Shown piece after piece: positions 8,018 through 16,198 of a DNA stretch of 64,000 nt. The translations under genes were made by a program, and so were the position numbers. The stretch's first letter is position 1; each line of letters begins with the position of its first letter. The notes beneath the pieces are model-generated. The model saw only the letters and a list, made by a program, of their open reading frames with translations, was not told the DNA's origin and searched no databases. The DNA is from Actinobacillus vicugnae (GTDB lineage Bacteria; Pseudomonadota; Gammaproteobacteria; Enterobacterales; Pasteurellaceae): NCBI RefSeq assembly GCF_901687125.1, contig NZ_CABFJY010000001.1:1-64000 (forward strand), in the 5' to 3' direction.

Positions 8018-8630
8018 TTAAATAAAAAACTGCTCTGCCACCAAGCCTACGGCAACGGTGAGCATTGCCACGCCTGAAAGGCGGGAAACCCATTGGGCGG
8101 CAATTGGGCATGCACTTAATAATGTTTTAGAGGTAATGCCAACAAGGGGATAAATCACTAAACAGCAGGCGATAAAGCTGAACCCTAATACAAGAATTTG
8201 GTTTGTGGTGCTCCAACTGGCATCAACCCGCACAAATTGTGGCAAAATGGCGAGCAATAACAAAAAGCCTTTTACATTCAATAGGCTAACAATACAGCCT
8301 TTGGTTAGCCATTGTTTGGCGGAAAGTGTTTCTACTTTTTCGGCGCTAATTTTTCCTGCACTTTGTAGCATTTGAATGCCCAAATAAGCCAAATAAATCG
8401 CGCCAATCATGGTAAGTGCGGTTTAATAATGCGGGAAATTTTGCCAATGTTACGCCCAGCCCTGTCGCTACAATTAACACCACAATCACATAGCCAACCA
8501 CGATGCCTAATATGGCGGGAATTACCCGTTTTTGAATGCCTGCAGCAATCATATAAGCCCAGTCTGCACCAGGTGAAAGCGTGAGAGAAAGTGCTACAAT
8601 CGCAAACGCCCAGAGTATTTCGCTATTCAT
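8018..8630 (-). pseudogene. LysE/RhtB-family amino-acid exporter, frameshifted
   Basis: Two frames together make one LysE-family exporter. From 8630, MNSEILWAFAIVALSLTLSP-GADWAYMIAAGIQ gives the N-terminal family signature. After KFPALL the sequence moves to another frame (MIGAIYLAYLGIQML) and runs to 8018. Removing one T from the TTT at 8422-8424 gives a continuous FPALLTALTMIGAIYLAYLG, so the break is a single-base insertion in a homopolymer. Full length would be about 205 residues, normal for the family. It is divergent from a broken AsnC-type regulator. Confidence 0.85.
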
Positions 8631-8709
8631 AAAAATCCTTGATTTTGTTACTAAAAGTTAGGCCTATCATAAAATATTTTTATTGGAAGGTGTTTGCGAA
8701 ATTCACTAG

Positions 8710-9105
8710 AATGGGCGAATTTCTCTCACTGAATTGTCTGGGCAAGTGGGCGTAAGTTTATCGCCTTGTCAACGCCGTGTTAAGGCTTTAGAAGAGTAAG
8801 GTGTCATTCTCGGTTATCGTGCCGTGATTAATGATAGAGCACTTGGCTTAGGTTTTGGAGCGGTGTTATTTGTGCAATTAAAAGGCACGACGCAAGAAGA
8901 GATTTTGGCATTTGAACAAGCGCTTACCGATGTGAAGGAAATCGCACAAGCCCAGCGGTTATTTGGCGAACCTGATTATTTGCTCCATGTCCATACTGCC
9001 GATTTAACCAGCTATCAGCGTTTGTATGATGAAAAGCTTTCTAATTTGCCCAATGTGGCACGAATTACTTCTACACTGGTGATGAAAGAGTTGGATTTGG
9101 GGTAA
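8710..9105 (+). pseudogene. Lrp/AsnC-family regulator, 5' truncated and with a nonsense codon
   Basis: Reading from 8710 gives NGRISLTELSGQVGVSLSPC, the helix-turn-helix of an Lrp/AsnC regulator, then VKALEE, a TAA at 8797-8799 (probably from CAA), and GVILGYRAVIND followed by the complete RAM effector domain to 9105. Upstream of 8710 the frame meets TAG at 8707-8709 and the usual DxxILxLLQ start is absent. The part after 8824 stays open but lacks DNA-binding helices. Such regulators commonly control a divergent LysE exporter, as the layout here suggests. Confidence 0.8.
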
Positions 9106-9127
9106 TTTTTTAGGCTACCTGAAACAA

Positions 9128-9167
9128 AAAACGCCATTTCCCCAACAGAAATAGCGTTTTCCTTTTT
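9128..9167. terminator. Hairpin terminator after the AsnC remnant
   Basis: AAAACGCCATTTC pairs with GAAATAGCGTTTT (one mismatch) and is followed by CCTTTTT. The rest of the space up to 9288 shows nothing recognisable. Confidence 0.75.
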
Positions 9168-9287
9168 ATTCTGCCCATTCGTCTTTATCTAAATAGCAGT
9201 GAGCAACTTCAAAACCGAAAATCTAACTGCTTATTTCATTGAGCTGGTTTAAGCTATTACAATAAATTTATAAGAGAAGATTGACAT

Positions 9288-9312
9288 AAAAAAGCCTCCG
9301 AAGAGGCTTTTA
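9288..9312 (-). terminator. Terminator of fklB
   Basis: On the minus strand AAAAGCCTC-TTCG-GAGGCTTTT is a strong stem with a tetraloop and a T-run, 12 bases after the fklB stop. Confidence 0.9.
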
Positions 9313-9323
9313 TTGCGTTGAAA

Positions 9324-9953
9324 TTATAGGATATCTAATAATTCAACTTCGAAAATTAAAGTTGCAAATGGAGGGATTGAAGCGCCTGCGCCACGTTCGC
9401 CGTATGCTAATTCTTGTGGAATAGTTAAACGCCATTTTGAGCCAACGGTCATTAATTGTAATGCCTCAGTCCAACCTTTGATTACGCCAGCTACTGGGAA
9501 TTCTGCTGGTGTACCACGTTTAACAGAGCTATCAAATACCGTGCCGTCAATTAATGAACCTGTGTAATGTACACGCACTGTGCTATCTGCTGTTGGTTTT
9601 GCACCTGTACCTTCGCTTAACACTTCGAATTGTAAGCCAGAGTCAGTGACGTTTACGCCTTTTGCTTTCTTGTTTTCTTCTAAGAATGCTTTGTTGTCTG
9701 CTTCAATAGCTTTGAATGCTTCTGCTTGTGCCGCTTCTGCACGAGCACCTAATTCTTGTAACGCTTGAGTTACTTCGTTTAAGTCAATTGCTGGTGGGTT
9801 TTGGTTTAATACATCATAGATACCACGAGCGACTGCTTCGGCGTCTACGTCCATACCGCTACTTAATAATTGTTGACCGATTTGTAAACCGATACCATAG
9901 CCACCTTTTGCTTCTGTACTTTCTAAAGCAACTGCGTTGAAATCTAATGCCAT
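9324..9953 (-). CDS. fklB: FKBP-type peptidyl-prolyl cis-trans isomerase FklB
   Basis: A 209-residue two-domain prolyl isomerase, close to the 206 residues of E. coli FklB. The N-terminal dimerisation helices ([11 protein letters not shown] onward) lead into the FKBP domain (about residues 115-209) with [32 protein letters not shown] and [13 protein letters not shown], the FK506-pocket and catalytic segments. There is no signal peptide, which fits cytoplasmic FklB rather than periplasmic FkpA. It is a single-gene unit with its own terminator. Confidence 0.92.
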   Translation of the reverse strand: MALDFNAVALESTEAKGGYGIGLQIGQQLLSSGMDVDAEAVARGIYDVLNQNPPAIDLNEVTQALQELGARAEAAQAEAFKAIEADNKAFLEENKKAKGVNVTDSGLQFEVLSEGTGAKPTADSTVRVHYTGSLIDGTVFDSSVKRGTPAEFPVAGVIKGWTEALQLMTVGSKWRLTIPQELAYGERGAGASIPPFATLIFEVELLDIL

Positions 9954-10034
9954 TTTTTGTTTCCTTTTTGTTAAAAAATATAAAGACGCGCACTGTTATG
10001 GGGATGATTTTGTTAAATACAAGCCTAATAGCAA

Positions 10035-10082
10035 ACAAAGCGGTCAAATTTGGCAAATTTTTTGCTAAATCTAACCGCTTGT
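10035..10082. repeat. Inverted pair of DNA uptake sequences
   Basis: AAGCGGTCAAATTTG and the reverse-oriented AAATCTAACCGCTTGT face each other across an AT-rich loop, downstream of the ComEA-like gene and upstream of fklB. It probably doubles as a terminator for the ComEA-like gene. Confidence 0.7.
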
Positions 10083-10098
10083 GTGCATTGAGTTTATA

Positions 10099-10764
10099 TT
10101 AGAAACTTAAATAAGGTGCAACTTTTTGGATTGTTGCATCACCAATACCAGCAATGTTTGATAGCTCTGTTGCATTTTTGATTTTTCCCATTTTGTTACG
10201 GTAATCAATAATGGCTTGTGCTTTTGCTTCGCCGATGCCACTTAACGTTTGTAATGTTTTTGCATCTGCAGTATTTACGTTTACTTTTGCAGAAGAAGCC
10301 ACTTTAGTTGCAGCTTCTTTGCTGGTGGTTACTTTGTCTGTCGCTTGTGCTTTTACCGTTTTGACTTTTTCTTTCGCATTGGTTTTAACTTCGTCTAATG
10401 CGTTTGTTTTTGTGCGTTTTGCGCTATTTAATGTGTCTTTTGCATTCGTTGCTTTTTCTGTTGCTGAAGCTTTTACTTTTGCTACAGTTTCTTTGGTTGC
10501 AGTCACTTTGTCTGTCGCTTGCGTTTTTGTGGTGCTCAAAGTTTCTTTAGCAGTTGTTGCTTTATTGGAAACAAAAGTACTCACTGAATTTTTTGTATTG
10601 GTTAATGCGGTATTTGCGGAGTTTTTTGCTTGGCTCATCTGATTAGTTACTGTGCTTTTGGCGTTATCTTTTACCGCAGTTAATGGGCTAGTGATTTCTG
10701 CGAATGAAGTCGCTGAAACAGCCATTGCAGTAGCCAACGCTAAAAGAGTTTTCAAAGATTTCAT
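10099..10764 (-). CDS. Exported ComEA-like helix-hairpin-helix DNA-binding protein with repetitive linker
   Basis: The 221-residue product has a signal peptide (about residues 1-22, ending near TSFA), then about 135 residues rich in Lys, Ala and Thr with recurring QATDKV, AKETL and TKETVAKVK words. It ends in a ComEA domain: VNVNTADAKTLQTLSGIGEA, then YRNKMGKIKNATELSNIAGI, two helix-hairpin-helix motifs that bind duplex DNA. In transformable Pasteurellaceae such ComE1 proteins pull DNA through the outer membrane, but they are usually near 110 residues, so the linker is unusual. A single-gene unit, divergent from the desulfidase gene. Confidence 0.8.
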   Translation of the reverse strand: MKSLKTLLALATAMAVSATSFAEITSPLTAVKDNAKSTVTNQMSQAKNSANTALTNTKNSVSTFVSNKATTAKETLSTTKTQATDKVTATKETVAKVKASATEKATNAKDTLNSAKRTKTNALDEVKTNAKEKVKTVKAQATDKVTTSKEAATKVASSAKVNVNTADAKTLQTLSGIGEAKAQAIIDYRNKMGKIKNATELSNIAGIGDATIQKVAPYLSF

Positions 10765-10977
10765 AATTTGCTTCCTATTTAAAATGATGGATTGGGGAAA
10801 GTTGAGTAGTCAGCTCAACCCAAACAGGACTCTAAGACTGAATGCTCAAATATTAGTTCAGATTTATACTCTGTTCGAGTAAATATTGTACAGCATTTTT
10901 TATAAAAGTTTGTTCTAATAATCAACTCTGTTGCCTATCGTTAAAATAAGTAATTAATGAGTGTGAAAGGATAAAAA

Positions 10978-12276
10978 ATGAATATAACAAATGAATTAGC
11001 TCAAACTATTTTAGCCACGGTGCAGCAAGAAGTTGTGCCTGCATTAGGTTGTACCGAGCCTGTTTCTTTGGCGCTAGCATCTGCTGTAGCTCGCCAATAT
11101 TTGGGCGCCTTGCCCGAGCGAATTGAGGCAAAAGTTTCGCCGAATTTAATGAAAAACGGTATGGGCGTAACTGTACCAGGTACGGGCACGGTGGGTTTAA
11201 CGATGGCAGCAGCGATTGGCGCAATCGGGGGCGATCCAAATGGCGGTTTAGAAGTATTAAAACAAATTACCGCAGAACAAGTAGCGCTCGCTAAACAGAT
11301 GATTAACGAACACAAAATTGAAGTGAGTATTTCTGATACCGAGCATATTTTGTATTCTGAAGCAACATTATTCCATGCAGATCAACAAGTTAAGGTGCGG
11401 ATTGCCGCTCATCATACGAATGTGATTTATATTGAGAAAAATGGTGAAATGTTATTTTCTAAACCTTGTTTAGTTGAAAGCGAAAATGCTGAAAATGTGT
11501 TTGCTAAGCTTAGCGCTAAAGATATTTACGATTTCTCGTTAAATGTTGCACTTGATGAAATTCGTTTTATTCAGCAAGCGGCTATTTTAAATAGTGCGCT
11601 TTCACAAGAGGGGTTAAACAAAGATTACGGATTGCACATTGGGCGTACACTACAAAAACAAATTGGTAGAGGATTAATTAGCGACGATTTGCTCAATCGT
11701 ATTGTGATTGAAACCACTGCCGCTAGTGATGCACGGATGGGCGGTGCAAATTTGCCTGCGATGAGTAATTCAGGCTCGGGCAATCAGGGCATCACCGCTA
11801 CTATGCCTGTAGTGGTAGTCGCACGCCATTTGGGCGCAACGGAAGAGCAACAAATTCGAGCGTTATTCCTTTCACATTTAATGGCGATTTATATTCATAG
11901 CAAATTACCAAAACTTTCTGCGCTTTGTGCGGTAACCACGGCTGCGATGGGCAGTTGTGCGGGCGTTGCGTGGTTGCTTACAGGTAAATTTGAGGCAATC
12001 AGTATGGCGATCAGCAGTATGATTGGTGATATTAGTGGAATTATTTGTGACGGTGCGGCAAATAGTTGTGCAATGAAAGTATCGACTAGTGTCAGCTCAA
12101 GTTATAAATCGATTTTAATGGCGTTAGACGATACCCAAGTCACGGGCAATGAAGGGATTGTTGAACACCAAATCGACCGCTCAATTAATAACCTTTGTGC
12201 AATCGCTTCACGCAGTATGCAATATACTGATCGCCAAGTAATTGAAATTATGGTGAGCAAGCCAAAAACGATTTAA
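10978..12276 (+). CDS. cyuA: L-cysteine desulfidase family protein (CyuA/YhaM-like)
   Basis: A 432-residue cytoplasmic enzyme of the serine-dehydratase-alpha/UPF0597 family, matching E. coli CyuA (436 residues). Diagnostic segments are the N-terminal [35 protein letters not shown] in the centre and [16 protein letters not shown] near the C-terminus, where conserved cysteines bind an Fe-S cluster. The family splits cysteine to pyruvate, ammonia and sulfide. GTGAAAGGATAAAAA before the ATG supplies a ribosome site. The cysteine-type ABC importer lies downstream after mioC, suggesting a shared substrate. Confidence 0.85.
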   Translation: MNITNELAQTILATVQQEVVPALGCTEPVSLALASAVARQYLGALPERIEAKVSPNLMKNGMGVTVPGTGTVGLTMAAAIGAIGGDPNGGLEVLKQITAEQVALAKQMINEHKIEVSISDTEHILYSEATLFHADQQVKVRIAAHHTNVIYIEKNGEMLFSKPCLVESENAENVFAKLSAKDIYDFSLNVALDEIRFIQQAAILNSALSQEGLNKDYGLHIGRTLQKQIGRGLISDDLLNRIVIETTAASDARMGGANLPAMSNSGSGNQGITATMPVVVVARHLGATEEQQIRALFLSHLMAIYIHSKLPKLSALCAVTTAAMGSCAGVAWLLTGKFEAISMAISSMIGDISGIICDGAANSCAMKVSTSVSSSYKSILMALDDTQVTGNEGIVEHQIDRSINNLCAIASRSMQYTDRQVIEIMVSKPKTI

Positions 12277-12296
12277 TTTCGTGCTTATAAAGGGAA

Positions 12297-12324
12297 AAGC
12301 CACCGTGTTGGTGGCTGTTCTGTT
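12297..12324. terminator. Hairpin between cyuA and mioC
   Basis: AGCCACC-GTGTT-GGTGGCT sits between the convergent stops and probably serves both genes. The T-run is weak. Confidence 0.65.
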
Positions 12325-12766
12325 ATAGCTTTTCAATAAAACTTGGCAACCATTCTTCTGCCGTTTCATCGTGGTCAAAGTTGTTTGCTACATCAATTCG
12401 TACTGATTCACAAACTAATGTTGCTCCTTTGGCAGTTAGCGCTTCTTCAACGATATCCACTGAGTGGCAGAAGGTGTCATAATCCGTGCTACCTAAGCCA
12501 ACCACACCAAATTTCATTCCACTAAAGTCTAAATCGCTTGTTGCAATCTCATCAAATAACTGCTTGATATTGTCAGGCAATTCGCCTGCGCCATGCGTGG
12601 AGGTGACCACAATTAAATGTGTTTGTTGCTGAATATCAGAGAGTGTTGCTTGGTTGAATAATTCCACCGCAAAGCCCTGCGAGGTTAAACAGCTTTCGAG
12701 ATGATCGGCCACGTATTCCGCCCCGCCTAAAGTGCTACCTGTAATAATACAAATTGATTTAGTCAT
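12323..12766 (-). CDS. mioC: MioC-type flavodoxin
   Basis: A 147-residue flavodoxin-fold protein, the usual MioC length. The FMN phosphate loop is GSTLGGAEYVAD, followed by the THGAGELPDN and GLGSTDYDTFCHS flavin contacts. MioC carries electrons in the cytoplasm and has been linked to biotin synthase activity in E. coli. I take the ATG at 12764-12766; a longer frame would need a TTG start four codons earlier. The region 12767-13080 upstream holds an uptake word and no gene. Confidence 0.85.
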   Translation of the reverse strand: MTKSICIITGSTLGGAEYVADHLESCLTSQGFAVELFNQATLSDIQQQTHLIVVTSTHGAGELPDNIKQLFDEIATSDLDFSGMKFGVVGLGSTDYDTFCHSVDIVEEALTAKGATLVCESVRIDVANNFDHDETAEEWLPSFIEKL

Positions 12767-13080
12767 AAAATTTCTCAATAAAAGGATAGAAACTTGGTTA
12801 TTGTAAGCGATAATTTATGACGTGCAAGCGGTCAATTTTCATAAAAATTTTGCTTAAATTTAAAAATTTAATGCTGAAATGCAGCAACTAGACGAAATCT
12901 TTCTCGCTTAATGCATAGAGAGGTAATGTTGTATGTGATGTATTGGCAGTTATATTGTTTGCCTGAAATAACTAAAAGTTATAAAAAATAGCTCCTTATC
13001 CTTTCCTTTTCCTTCATATTAGATCAACAATCCATTCAACTTTTTTAAGCATTTTGTCTTCACCTCACCTACTACTTACT

Positions 13081-13740
13081 ATGAATTGGTCTTACGTTAT
13101 TAATGCGATTCCACGCTTTATTGACGCAGCAATCATCACGCTCCAGCTTTCTATTTGGGGGATTTTGCTGTCGTTGATCTTTGGCTTGTTGATTGCAGTT
13201 ATTACCGCTTATCGAGTTAAGCCATTAGAGGGTTTGGTTCGAGGTTATATTGAGCTATCTCGCAATACCCCTCTTCTTATTCAACTTTTTTTCCTTTATT
13301 ACGGCTTACCCAAAATTGGAATTAAATGGGACGGTTTTACTTGCGGTGTTATTGCGTTGGTCTTTTTGGGTGCAAGTTATATGGCGGAAGCACTACGGGC
13401 TGGATTGCTTACTGTGCCAAAAGGGCAGGCTGAAGCTGCAAAAGCAATTGGGCTAAATCAAGTACAAGTGTTTCGTTATGTGATTTTCCCGCAGGCGTGG
13501 GCTGTTTCTATGCCAGCAATTGGGGCAAATGTTCTGTTTTTGATCAAAGAAACTTCGGTGATCAGTGCGGTTTCAGTGGCGGAGTTAATGTTTGTCACCA
13601 AAGATATTATCGGCATGGATTACAAAACCAATGAAGCACTGTTCTTACTGTTTGCGAGCTACTTAGTAATTTTGTTACCGATTTCATTGCTGGCTCGTCA
13701 CTTTGAAAATAAAGTTCGGAGTGCAAAATATGGGATTTGA
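13081..13740 (+). CDS. Polar amino-acid ABC transporter, permease
   Basis: An inner-membrane permease of the His/Glu/Gln/Arg/opine family, 219 residues from ATG 13081; a TTG nine codons earlier is possible but unlikely. It has about five hydrophobic helices, the N-terminal LSRNTPLLIQLFFLYYGLP motif and the EAA loop ASYMAEALRAG followed by GLNQVQVFRYVIFPQA, where the ATPase docks. It is the first gene of a four-gene importer (permease, permease, ATPase, binding protein). The next gene overlaps its stop. Confidence 0.9.
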   Translation: MNWSYVINAIPRFIDAAIITLQLSIWGILLSLIFGLLIAVITAYRVKPLEGLVRGYIELSRNTPLLIQLFFLYYGLPKIGIKWDGFTCGVIALVFLGASYMAEALRAGLLTVPKGQAEAAKAIGLNQVQVFRYVIFPQAWAVSMPAIGANVLFLIKETSVISAVSVAELMFVTKDIIGMDYKTNEALFLLFASYLVILLPISLLARHFENKVRSAKYGI

Positions 13741-14398
13741 TTGGTTATTTGAGGGGCAAAATGCAGCAAGATTAGCACAAGGTTTATGGATTACTGCACA
13801 GATTTCATTTATTTCAGTTGCCTTATCGCTCGTTTTTGGAACCTTATTCGGTTTATTAATGCGAGCCAATCATATTGTCGTGCGTGCGGTTTGTCGTTTT
13901 TATTTAGAAACGATTAGAATTGTGCCTATTTTAGTTTGGCTGTTTGCGTTTTATTTTGGGCTATCCACTTGGTTTAATTTGCATATCAGTGGCTTCTGGG
14001 TTTGTATTTGGGTATTTGTGTTATGGGGGATTGCCGAAATGGGGGATTTGGTGCGTGGGGCGCTTGCTTCGATTGAGAAACACCAAATTGAATCAGCAAG
14101 AGCGCTGGGCTTAAACCGTTGGCAAATTTTCCAATATATTGAACTGCCACAAGGCACACGCCGAGTTTTACCTGGTGCGATTAATTTATTTACACGTATG
14201 GTAAAAACTAGTTCACTAGCGGCATTAATTGGCGTAATTGAAATGGTCAAAGTGGGACAACAAATCATTGAAAATTCGTTACTAACGAACCCAAGCGCTT
14301 CATTTTTTGTCTATGGTTTAATCTTTGTTTTATATTTTGTAATTTGTTATCCACTATCTTTGTTAGCAACACGTTTAGAGCATAAATGGGAGAGCTAA
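13730..14398 (+). CDS. Polar amino-acid ABC transporter, second permease
   Basis: The partner permease, 222 residues from ATG 13730, which overlaps the previous stop (ATGGGATTTGA) and has CGGAG nine bases upstream; that site decides the start. It has five or six hydrophobic segments, the ETIRIVPILVWLFAFYFGL motif and an EAA loop (EMGDLVRGALASI, GLNRWQIFQYIELPQG). The two different permeases probably form a heterodimer, as in glutamate, cysteine or histidine importers. The ATPase ATG directly follows its stop. Confidence 0.9.
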   Translation: MGFDWLFEGQNAARLAQGLWITAQISFISVALSLVFGTLFGLLMRANHIVVRAVCRFYLETIRIVPILVWLFAFYFGLSTWFNLHISGFWVCIWVFVLWGIAEMGDLVRGALASIEKHQIESARALGLNRWQIFQYIELPQGTRRVLPGAINLFTRMVKTSSLAALIGVIEMVKVGQQIIENSLLTNPSASFFVYGLIFVLYFVICYPLSLLATRLEHKWES

Positions 14399-15130
14399 AT
14401 GGCGTTACTTTCTATCCGTAATTTACATAAAAAATATGGCGAAACGGTCGCAATTCCTAATTTAGATTTAGACTTGGCAAAAGGCGAAGTCGTGGTAATT
14501 TTAGGGCCTTCAGGCTGTGGTAAAAGCACTTTATTACGTTGCGTAAATGGCTTAGAAGAAAAACAAAGCGGTAGCATTGTGATGCAAGGTGTTGGCGAAT
14601 TTGGCAAAGATTTAAGCTGGGAAGCGTCTCGCCAAAAAGTCGGAATGGTATTTCAAAGTTACGAGCTTTTTGCGCATTTAAATGTGATCGACAATATTTT
14701 ATTAGGCCCACTTAAAGCACAAAAACGCTCACGCCAAGAAGTAGAAGCTCAAGCAGATAAATTGCTGGCAAGGGTCGGCTTGTTAGATCGTAAAACAGCA
14801 TTTCCTCGAGAATTATCAGGCGGGCAAAAACAGCGGATTGCGATTGTGCGTGCCTTATGTATGAATCCAGAAGTGATTTTATTAGACGAAATTACTGCAG
14901 CGCTAGATCCCGAAATGGTACGAGAGGTATTGGACGTGGTGTTAGAATTGGCAGAGGAGGGAATGTCGATGCTGATTGTTACCCATGAGATGGGCTTTGC
15001 AGAAAAAGTAGCTGATCGAATTGTGTTTATGGACAAAGGTGTCATTATTGAGCAAGCACCGCCACAACAATTTTTCAAACAACCGCAAACTGAACGAGCT
15101 AAACAATTTTTAAGCGGAATGGATTATTAA
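14399..15130 (+). CDS. Polar amino-acid ABC transporter, ATP-binding protein
   Basis: A 243-residue ABC ATPase of the GlnQ/HisP class. Walker A is GPSGCGKST (residues 37-45), the Q-loop is VGMVFQSYELF, the signature is LSGGQKQRIAIVRAL, Walker B is VILLDEITAALDP and the switch histidine is in IVTHEMGFA. Glu-Ile-Thr replaces the usual Glu-Pro-Thr after Walker B, a mild oddity. The start codon abuts the preceding stop (TAAATG). It energises import through the two preceding permeases. Confidence 0.93.
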   Translation: MALLSIRNLHKKYGETVAIPNLDLDLAKGEVVVILGPSGCGKSTLLRCVNGLEEKQSGSIVMQGVGEFGKDLSWEASRQKVGMVFQSYELFAHLNVIDNILLGPLKAQKRSRQEVEAQADKLLARVGLLDRKTAFPRELSGGQKQRIAIVRALCMNPEVILLDEITAALDPEMVREVLDVVLELAEEGMSMLIVTHEMGFAEKVADRIVFMDKGVIIEQAPPQQFFKQPQTERAKQFLSGMDY

Positions 15131-15210
15131 TTAGTAAAACAAGCGGTCGAATTTTACCTACTTTTTGCAAATTCGGCTGAACTTCATGACTTTATGAAAC
15201 AGGAGCCTTT

Positions 15211-16038
15211 ATGAAACTCACAACCACACTTAAAACCTTATTAGCAAGCGCAATTGCAGCGTTTGCTTTAACTGCTTGTGATAATGCGGATAACAACACC
15301 GTAAAAGATAGCGTTACACAAATTAAAGACAACGGTGTGATTCGCATTGGGGTATTTGGTGATAAGCCGCCATTTGGTTATGTTGATGTAGAAGGCAAAA
15401 ACCAAGGCTTTGATGTTGAAATTGCCAAAGAAATTGCGACCGACTTACTTGGTAGCCCAGATAAAGTGGAATTTGTATTAACAGAAGCAGCAAATCGTGT
15501 TGAATATCTCAAATCAAATAAAGTCGATTTAATTTTAGCAAACTTCACCAAAACCCCTGAGCGTGCCGAAGTTGTGGATTTTGCTTCACCTTATATGAAT
15601 GTGGCATTAGGCGTGGTTTCGCCAAAAGGTGCGCTGATTACCGATCTAAAACAGCTTGAAGGTAAAACCTTATTAGTGAACAAAGGCACAACAGCGGATG
15701 CTTATTTCACCAAGAATCACCCTGAAATCAATCTATTAAAATTCGATCAAAATACCGAAACTTTTGATGCGTTGAAAGATGGGCGAGGAGTTGCACTGGC
15801 GCACGATAACGCTTTAGTATGGGCTTGGGCAAAAGAAAATCCAATGTTTGATGTTGCGATTAGCAGTGTCGGCCCAGCAGAGCAGATTGCCCCCGCTGTG
15901 CAAAAAGGCGATAACGTATTGTTAGAAGTAATTAATAAAGCAATTGCGCAATTAAAAGCAAATGGTAAATTAAAAGCCGCTTACGAAAAAACATTAGTGC
16001 CTGTGTATGGTGATAAACCTGAATTACTTGCCCAATAA
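15211..16038 (+). CDS. Amino-acid (probably cysteine) binding lipoprotein, CjaA-like
   Basis: A 275-residue solute-binding protein with a lipoprotein signal (lipobox near residues 20-23, FALTAC), so it is membrane-anchored on the periplasmic side. The bacterial SBP family 3 fold shows in IRIGVFGDKPPFGYVDVEG, GFDVEIAKEIA and FTKTPERAEVVDFASPYMNV. The last segment and the LLVNKGTTADAYF block resemble Campylobacter CjaA, a cysteine-binding protein; the ligand here is inferred from that likeness. An 80-base gap with a degraded uptake word separates it from the ATPase gene. Confidence 0.85.
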   Translation: MKLTTTLKTLLASAIAAFALTACDNADNNTVKDSVTQIKDNGVIRIGVFGDKPPFGYVDVEGKNQGFDVEIAKEIATDLLGSPDKVEFVLTEAANRVEYLKSNKVDLILANFTKTPERAEVVDFASPYMNVALGVVSPKGALITDLKQLEGKTLLVNKGTTADAYFTKNHPEINLLKFDQNTETFDALKDGRGVALAHDNALVWAWAKENPMFDVAISSVGPAEQIAPAVQKGDNVLLEVINKAIAQLKANGKLKAAYEKTLVPVYGDKPELLAQ

Positions 16039-16069
16039 GCGTTCAAACATATAAGTTATTCTCATTCGC

Positions 16070-16106
16070 AAAGCCCGAGGAAATATCACGTTTCTTCGGG
16101 CTTTTT
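16070..16106 (+). terminator. Terminator of the amino-acid importer operon
   Basis: AAGCCCGAGGAAA pairs with TTTCTTCGGGCTT across a 7-base loop, followed by a T-run, 32 bases after the binding-protein stop. Confidence 0.9.
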
Positions 16107-16198
16107 GAGTGGCTCAAATTTACTTTATCGACGCTAAAGAGTAAACTCTATACTTTGTAAGTAATTATTTACGACCCTAATTTTAAACGATTTAAACC

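Noticed and set aside
10211-10642. A long hydrophobic frame on the plus strand opposite the ComEA-like gene
   Set aside because: It is the antisense shadow of the Lys/Ala/Thr repeat region, where complementary codons give Phe/Val/Ala; there is no ribosome site and the real gene has signal peptide and HhH motifs.
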